Made by a program: the position numbers and the translations under genes
Notes under the pieces: model-generated
Databases searched by the model: none
What the model was told of the DNA's origin: nothing
The model's input: only the letters and a program-made list of their open reading frames with translations
NCBI RefSeq assembly: GCF_900115135.1
Contig: NZ_FOVK01000007.1
Coordinates: 62,001-126,000, forward strand
Source: Proteiniclasticum ruminis
GTDB lineage: Bacteria > Bacillota > Clostridia > Clostridiales > Clostridiaceae
Reading direction: 5' to 3'
Length of the DNA stretch: 64,000 nt
Shown here: piece after piece, positions 60,695 through 64,000 of the stretch
Layout: each line of letters opens with the position of its first letter
How positions within the stretch are numbered: position 1 is the stretch's first letter

Positions 60695-61219
60695 CTAATT
60701 GCAGTCATCTGCCTCTTTTAGAAGTTTGTGTATCCTTATAAACTCAGGATCTTTCTTGTAGGTTTTTTTAAGAGTTTCAGTGGTTTCGTGATGTGTTCTT
60801 ATGAGCTGCTCCTCCATGCTGTCTTTCTGAAATATTCCTCGAGAAAGTAGAAGGTCTGCACCCCGCTCTGCATGATGAAGATAGGACATCATAAAAGGCC
60901 TATCCTGTATAAATGATACACCGGTAAGTCCCGCTTTATGTACAAGCACCGCCACACTCTTCTCTATGAGATTAAGGGGTCTTTCTACTTTTCCGATGTC
61001 ATGCAGAAGCACTGCTTTTATGTGGTCCTCTGAAGCTTTCCCATTGACAATTTTCAGGAAGGTTTTTGTCACCAGCTCACTGTGGATCTGTTCTGATTTT
61101 TTCAGTGTTCTAAAAAGCTTCTGTTCTCTCTCCGTGAGTATACTCTTTACAAACTCTTCATCTGACTTCATAAAGATATAGAGGATATTTTTAAAAAACT
61201 GAACCACTCTTTTTCGCAT
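60695..61219 (-). CDS. HD-domain protein
   Basis: A 174-residue soluble protein with a metal-dependent HD phosphohydrolase domain. HSELVTKTFLKIVNG supplies the first His, AVLLHDIGKVERP the His-Asp pair, and YLHHAERGADLL and IRTHHETTET the later His positions. The N-terminus (FFKNILYIFMKSDEEFVKSILT) is helical. ATG 61219 with GGAG upstream is the start; the longer open frame to 61672 is antisense to yjbQ and has no support. It may hydrolyse nucleotides or cyclic nucleotides; the substrate is unknown. Confidence 0.82.
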   Translation of the reverse strand: MRKRVVQFFKNILYIFMKSDEEFVKSILTEREQKLFRTLKKSEQIHSELVTKTFLKIVNGKASEDHIKAVLLHDIGKVERPLNLIEKSVAVLVHKAGLTGVSFIQDRPFMMSYLHHAERGADLLLSRGIFQKDSMEEQLIRTHHETTETLKKTYKKDPEFIRIHKLLKEADDCN

Positions 61220-61408
61220 ACATACTCCATATACCAGCTTCGAATAAGAATTACTATACCTTACACTAATATTATAAGCTAAAAATCCGCATAAAAACCT
61301 TAAGTTCAGAGAATATTCATGAGGTTCCCTTCTCAAAAAGTCCCTAAGAAACAGCACTTGGGGTATAATAAAAGAAAAAGCTATGATTCTACATTTCGGA
61401 GGTGCTTT

Positions 61409-61816
61409 ATGAAAGTCTTTAAGAAACAAATTCCAGTGAAAACAAAAAGCAGACAGCAGTTTTATGAAATCACAGATGAAGTCCGAAAAGCCGCTGAGGA
61501 ATCGGGTATTAAGGAAGGCATCCTTACGGTATTCTCTCCTCACACCACGGCTGGACTCTGCATCAATGAAAATGCGGACAAAGATGTGCTGACGGATCTC
61601 ATTTACGGTCTGGATAAAGCCTTTCCAGATGATGCAAAATTCAAGCATATGGAAGGAAACTCCCATGCCCATCTTAAATCTATCAATCTAGGCTCCAGCC
61701 TCAGTCTGATTGTCAGTGATGGTATAATTGAAATGGGAATCTGGCAGGGAATCTTCTTCTGTGAGTTTGATGGCCCCCGGGACCGTACCGTGAAGCTGCA
61801 TATCATGGGAGAATAG
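61409..61816 (+). CDS. yjbQ: YjbQ / UPF0047 family protein
   Basis: A 135-residue protein of the YjbQ family, some members of which have weak thiamine-phosphate-synthase activity. FSPHTTAGLCINENAD, NSHAHLKSINLGSSLSLIV and GIWQGIFFCEFDGPRDRTV are the conserved blocks, including His and Asp/Glu residues of the metal-like site. ATG 61409 has CGGAGGT upstream; the longer frame from 61319 is not supported. It is divergent from the HD-domain gene and ends before the tRNA cluster. A physiological function is not established. Confidence 0.9.
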   Translation: MKVFKKQIPVKTKSRQQFYEITDEVRKAAEESGIKEGILTVFSPHTTAGLCINENADKDVLTDLIYGLDKAFPDDAKFKHMEGNSHAHLKSINLGSSLSLIVSDGIIEMGIWQGIFFCEFDGPRDRTVKLHIMGE

Positions 61817-61841
61817 GAATCTACTAAAAAATGAATATAAG

Positions 61842-61881
61842 AAAAAAGTCCGAATATGAGTTCATCACATTCGGACTTTTT
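61842..61881. terminator. Bidirectional terminator between yjbQ and the tRNA/5S cluster
   Basis: AAAAAGTCCGAAT (61843-61855) pairs with ATTCGGACTTTTT (61869-61881); A and T runs on the two sides serve both directions. Confidence 0.92.
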
Positions 61882-61883
61882 AA

Positions 61884-61959
61884 TGGTGGAGATAAAGAGA
61901 CTCGAACTCTTGACCCCCTGCGTGCAAGGCAGGTGCTCTCCCAGCTGAGCTATACCCCC
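61884..61959 (-). tRNA. tRNA-Ala (anticodon TGC)
   Basis: 76-nt cloverleaf on the minus strand with encoded CCA; acceptor GGGGGTA with TATCTCC (two G-T pairs), anticodon loop CTTGCAC with TGC (complement of 61924-61926). Confidence 0.95.
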
Positions 61960-61964
61960 GTAAA

Positions 61965-62041
61965 TGGTGGACCTTCAGGGACTCGAACCCCGGGCCGACC
62001 GGTTATGAGCCGGTTGCTCTAACCAACTGAGCTAAAGATCC
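61965..62041 (-). tRNA. tRNA with CAT anticodon, probably tRNA-Ile2
   Basis: 77-nt cloverleaf with encoded CCA; acceptor GGATCTT/AAGGTCC; anticodon loop CTCATAA. That loop is typical of the minor isoleucine tRNA whose C34 becomes lysidine, whereas elongator Met usually has TTCATAC. Elongator tRNA-Met remains possible. Confidence 0.9.
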
Positions 62042-62046
62042 AATAA

Positions 62047-62161
62047 CTGGCGACAACCTACTTTCCCACAGGGCTTCCCCTGCAGTATCATGGGCTCCAT
62101 TAGGCTTAACCGTCGTGTTCGGAATGGGAACGGGTGTAGCCCTAACAGATATAGACACCAG
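62047..62161 (-). rRNA. rrf: 5S ribosomal RNA
   Basis: About 115 nt on the minus strand. The 5S core ACCCGTTCCCATTCCGAACA is present, followed by GGTTAAGC and the 3' part GTGGGAAAGTAGG, and terminal CTGGTG pairs with CGCCAG. No 23S sequence lies upstream; hydF does. The transcript continues into two tRNAs. Confidence 0.95.
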
Positions 62162-62273
62162 ATTTACGTAAATTACGGCAAGCCGTAAATTTACTATACA
62201 AAACGTTTTGACAATCCTTAGCCTCAACGTATTGATTTCCAAAAATTTAGCACAATTTTTGAGAACAATCATT

Positions 62274-62302
62274 ATTATAAGTCTTAGTCTAAGGACTGTC
62301 AA
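62274..62302 (-). promoter_or_regulatory. Perfect consensus promoter of the 5S-tRNA unit
   Basis: On the minus strand TTGACA (62297-62302), exactly 17 bases, TATAAT (62274-62279). The spacer and its border are an imperfect palindrome (AGTCTTAG against CTAAGGACT). Transcription would start near 62267, giving a ~105-base leader that includes a TAAATTACGGC/GCCGTAAATTTA hairpin directly before the 5S. Confidence 0.92.
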
Positions 62303-62355
62303 TAGATTTTTTGATAATACTTCCAAAGATTTTCCGCATAATTCCAGACATAATG

Positions 62356-62387
62356 AAAACCCTTCAAAGCCAATAGATATGAGGGTT
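62356..62387 (-). terminator. Possible terminator of hydF
   Basis: On the minus strand AACCCT pairs with AGGGTT across an 18-base loop, followed by four T. Weak. Confidence 0.4.
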
Positions 62388-62392
62388 CACCC

Positions 62393-63580
62393 TTAAGGAG
62401 TCCCTAAAAATTCAATGCTCCGCTCAAGAATTCCATTCATCTGGGCGATGAGGATTCCGTAGTTTGTTACCGGTACTTCAACGGATTCAGCAGATGCAAT
62501 TCTGCTTTTCATTTCTCTTTCAGAAAGCATACATCCCCCACAATGAACGACCAGATCGCAAGGCTTTGCATAGAGATCAAACTCCTGCCCATTGGTATGA
62601 TGAAACTCAAACTCTTTACCTGTATAAGCCTGAATCCACTTTGGAAGCTTCACTGTTCCAATATCATCACACTGCTTATGATGGCTGCAGCCTTCTGAAA
62701 TGAGGATTCTGCTGCCCTCTTGCAAATCCTTCAGCACCCTTGCTCCAGCCACTGCTTTTTGAAGATCTCCCTTGTATCTTGCCATAAGGATAGAAAAGCT
62801 TGTCAGTGCCACATCCCTTGGCACCATTTCTTTCACTTCCTGAAATGCCTGACTGTCAGTAATGACAAGCCGAATATGAGACTGAAAAATCCGCATGGTC
62901 TCTTCCAGTTCTTCTACCTGAACCACCATGATTTTTCCGTGATGGTCCAGAATTTCTCTTAGCACCATCTGCTGTGGAAGGATGAGCCTTCCTTTTGGCG
63001 CAGCGGAGTCTACAGGGACCACCAGAACCACAAGATCCTTCGGCTGAAGAAAGTCTCGAATGATATATTTCTCCTGCTTTTTCAAAGAAAGCTTTTTACC
63101 AATGGCCTCTTTCAGCGCATAGATACTGCTTTCATCATAGATGCTGACAGGTATGAATGTTTCGTACGTCTGAAGGGTTTCTGTGAGAAGATCTTTTTTA
63201 TTCATCACCTTGAGAAACGGTACGTTCTTATTCTCTAGGTGCTTTATGAGCTCTTTCAGTTTCAAATCATCTTCTTCTCCTGGCTGATAGATGACTAGAG
63301 CACAGTCGGTTTTTTCAAGGATTCTATAGGTTTGCTTTATCCGTTCTTTTCCAAGAATACTTTCATCATCAAGACCTGGAGTATCCATGAGCACCACTGG
63401 CCCCAGTGGAAGAAGCTCCATGGATTTCAGTACTGGATCTGTCGTGGTGCCTTTTTCTTCAGATACCACCGCTAGGTTCTGGCCTGTGATGGCATTCATA
63501 AGGCTTGACTTGCCTGCATTGGTCTTTCCAAAAAGACCGATATGGATTCTTTCGCCTCTAGGTGTTTCGTGTAATCCCAT
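62393..63580 (-). CDS. hydF: [FeFe]-hydrogenase H-cluster maturation GTPase
   Basis: A 395-residue maturase that assembles the two-iron part of the H-cluster and transfers it to the hydrogenase. The N-terminal Era-like GTPase has GLFGKTNAGKSSLMN (P-loop), VLMDTPGLDDES (G3) and MNKKD (G4). The C-terminal cluster domain keeps the Cys-x-His (CSHHKQC region) and HCGGCML ligands (C-x-H ... H-C-x-x-C). Length is usual. It follows hydG by 12 bases on the minus strand, as in many clostridial hyd clusters. Confidence 0.96.
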   Translation of the reverse strand: MGLHETPRGERIHIGLFGKTNAGKSSLMNAITGQNLAVVSEEKGTTTDPVLKSMELLPLGPVVLMDTPGLDDESILGKERIKQTYRILEKTDCALVIYQPGEEDDLKLKELIKHLENKNVPFLKVMNKKDLLTETLQTYETFIPVSIYDESSIYALKEAIGKKLSLKKQEKYIIRDFLQPKDLVVLVVPVDSAAPKGRLILPQQMVLREILDHHGKIMVVQVEELEETMRIFQSHIRLVITDSQAFQEVKEMVPRDVALTSFSILMARYKGDLQKAVAGARVLKDLQEGSRILISEGCSHHKQCDDIGTVKLPKWIQAYTGKEFEFHHTNGQEFDLYAKPCDLVVHCGGCMLSEREMKSRIASAESVEVPVTNYGILIAQMNGILERSIEFLGTP

Positions 63581-63592
63581 AACTCATTTCTC

Positions 63593-64000
63593 CTAAAATC
63601 TGAAGTCCCGTTTTCCTTCATTAATATCCAAAAGGTTCTGTGCAGCACGTTCCTTCACTCTTGGATTGGTGACTTTTTCCAGCTCTTTTGCAATCATTTT
63701 TTCACCTAATGCCCTTGTTTCCTCACTGGCATAATCCATGAGATATTCTTTCAGAGTGATCAGTGCGTTCGGATGGCAGCAGTTGATGATCTGTCCGCTC
63801 TTCAAAAGCATCATGAATCGGTCTCCTGTTCTTCCTTCCCTGTAGCAGGCCGTACAGAAACTTGGCACATGACCCATTTCCATAAGCCAGTGGACAATCT
63901 CATCCAGAGACCTTTTGTCGCTTACATCAAACTGTTCCGATTTATGGTCTTCCAGCTCCAGTTTGTCATATCCACCCACACTGGTCCTGGAACCACCACT
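63593..64000 (-). CDS. hydG: [FeFe]-hydrogenase maturase HydG, C-terminal part (partial at right edge)
   Basis: The last ~135 codons of the radical SAM tyrosine lyase HydG, open to the right edge, which makes CO and cyanide ligands for the H-cluster. SRTSVGGYDKLELEDHKSEQF ends the barrel; PSFCTACYREGRTGDRFM is the C-terminal C-x2-C of the auxiliary iron-sulfur cluster, and INCCHPNALITLKEYL and GKRDFRF close the protein. The SAM-binding CxxxCxxC lies outside the window. With hydF this shows an [FeFe]-hydrogenase metabolism. Confidence 0.95.
   Translation of the reverse strand, partial: SGGSRTSVGGYDKLELEDHKSEQFDVSDKRSLDEIVHWLMEMGHVPSFCTACYREGRTGDRFMMLLKSGQIINCCHPNALITLKEYLMDYASEETRALGEKMIAKELEKVTNPRVKERAAQNLLDINEGKRDFRF

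Noticed and set aside
61220-61672. N-terminal extension of the HD-domain reading frame
   Set aside because: The extension is antisense to most of yjbQ, has no ribosome binding site, and ATG 61219 with GGAG upstream gives a normal-length HD protein.
62162-62392. A missing 23S rRNA gene end upstream of the 5S
   Set aside because: The 230 bases before the 5S contain a perfect promoter and AT-rich sequence but no 23S 3'-end sequence; hydF follows.
1-64000. CRISPR array, prophage structural genes or replication origin
   Set aside because: No regularly spaced repeats, no capsid/tail/terminase-like proteins and no DnaA-box cluster were seen.

Overview
The window looks like a stretch of chromosome from an anaerobic, fermentative member of the Clostridia (Firmicutes) of moderate G+C. 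The grounds are: AddAB instead of RecBCD; T-box leaders; Bacillus/Clostridium-type LexA boxes; strong AGGAGG-type ribosome binding sites with frequent TTG and GTG starts; a bifunctional AdhE preceded by Rex-type operators; and the [FeFe]-hydrogenase maturases HydF and HydG at the right edge. The genus cannot be fixed from the sequence alone.

Left part (1-16508): the end of a trehalose PTS operon (treP-treC-treR), then tadA, psd, a patatin-like lipase, threonine aldolase, tRNA-Arg, an MFS carrier, DegV, peptidase T, YhaM, the CCA-adding enzyme and an AEC carrier. It ends with a two-gene radical-SAM/DNA-metabolism operon whose promoter carries two LexA-like boxes.

Middle part (16509-38045): a 53-residue ribbon-helix-helix gene, addB-addA, tRNA-Ser(GCT), a GNAT gene, ribokinase and a T-box-controlled amino-acid ABC importer. 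After these come a CmpB-like membrane protein, sodA, an S9 peptidase, adenine deaminase, a DEAD-box helicase of the DbpA type and a DUF368 (polyprenyl-phosphate translocase type) protein.

Accessory part (38151-54420): the most unusual stretch. A four-gene minus-strand operon encodes a DASS-type anion carrier, a free-standing condensation domain, a free-standing adenylation enzyme and a free-standing carrier protein, which together make a minimal trans-acting NRPS-like set. Next is a transglutaminase-like exported protein. Then comes a ~4.7 kb AT-rich island bounded by a 51-bp repeat derived from tRNA-Thr(CGT), carrying a fused ABC transporter, an IS3 remnant and a broken integrase. A tandem pair of ThiM-like kinases, adhE with up to three Rex-like sites, and a transposase remnant follow.

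Right part (54463-64000): tRNA-Ser(TGA) behind serS, which has its own Ser-type T-box; a reduced DUF1667/FAD-oxidoreductase pair; a UPF0182 membrane protein; an HD-domain protein; YjbQ. A self-standing 5S-tRNA-Ile2-tRNA-Ala transcription unit follows, with a perfect consensus promoter and no 23S gene next to it, and then hydF and the 3' part of hydG.

Themes that link genes: redox control of fermentation (Rex, AdhE, HydF/HydG), tRNA-sensing control (two T-boxes), DNA repair (AddAB and the LexA-boxed pair), and recent mobile-element activity around tRNA genes.
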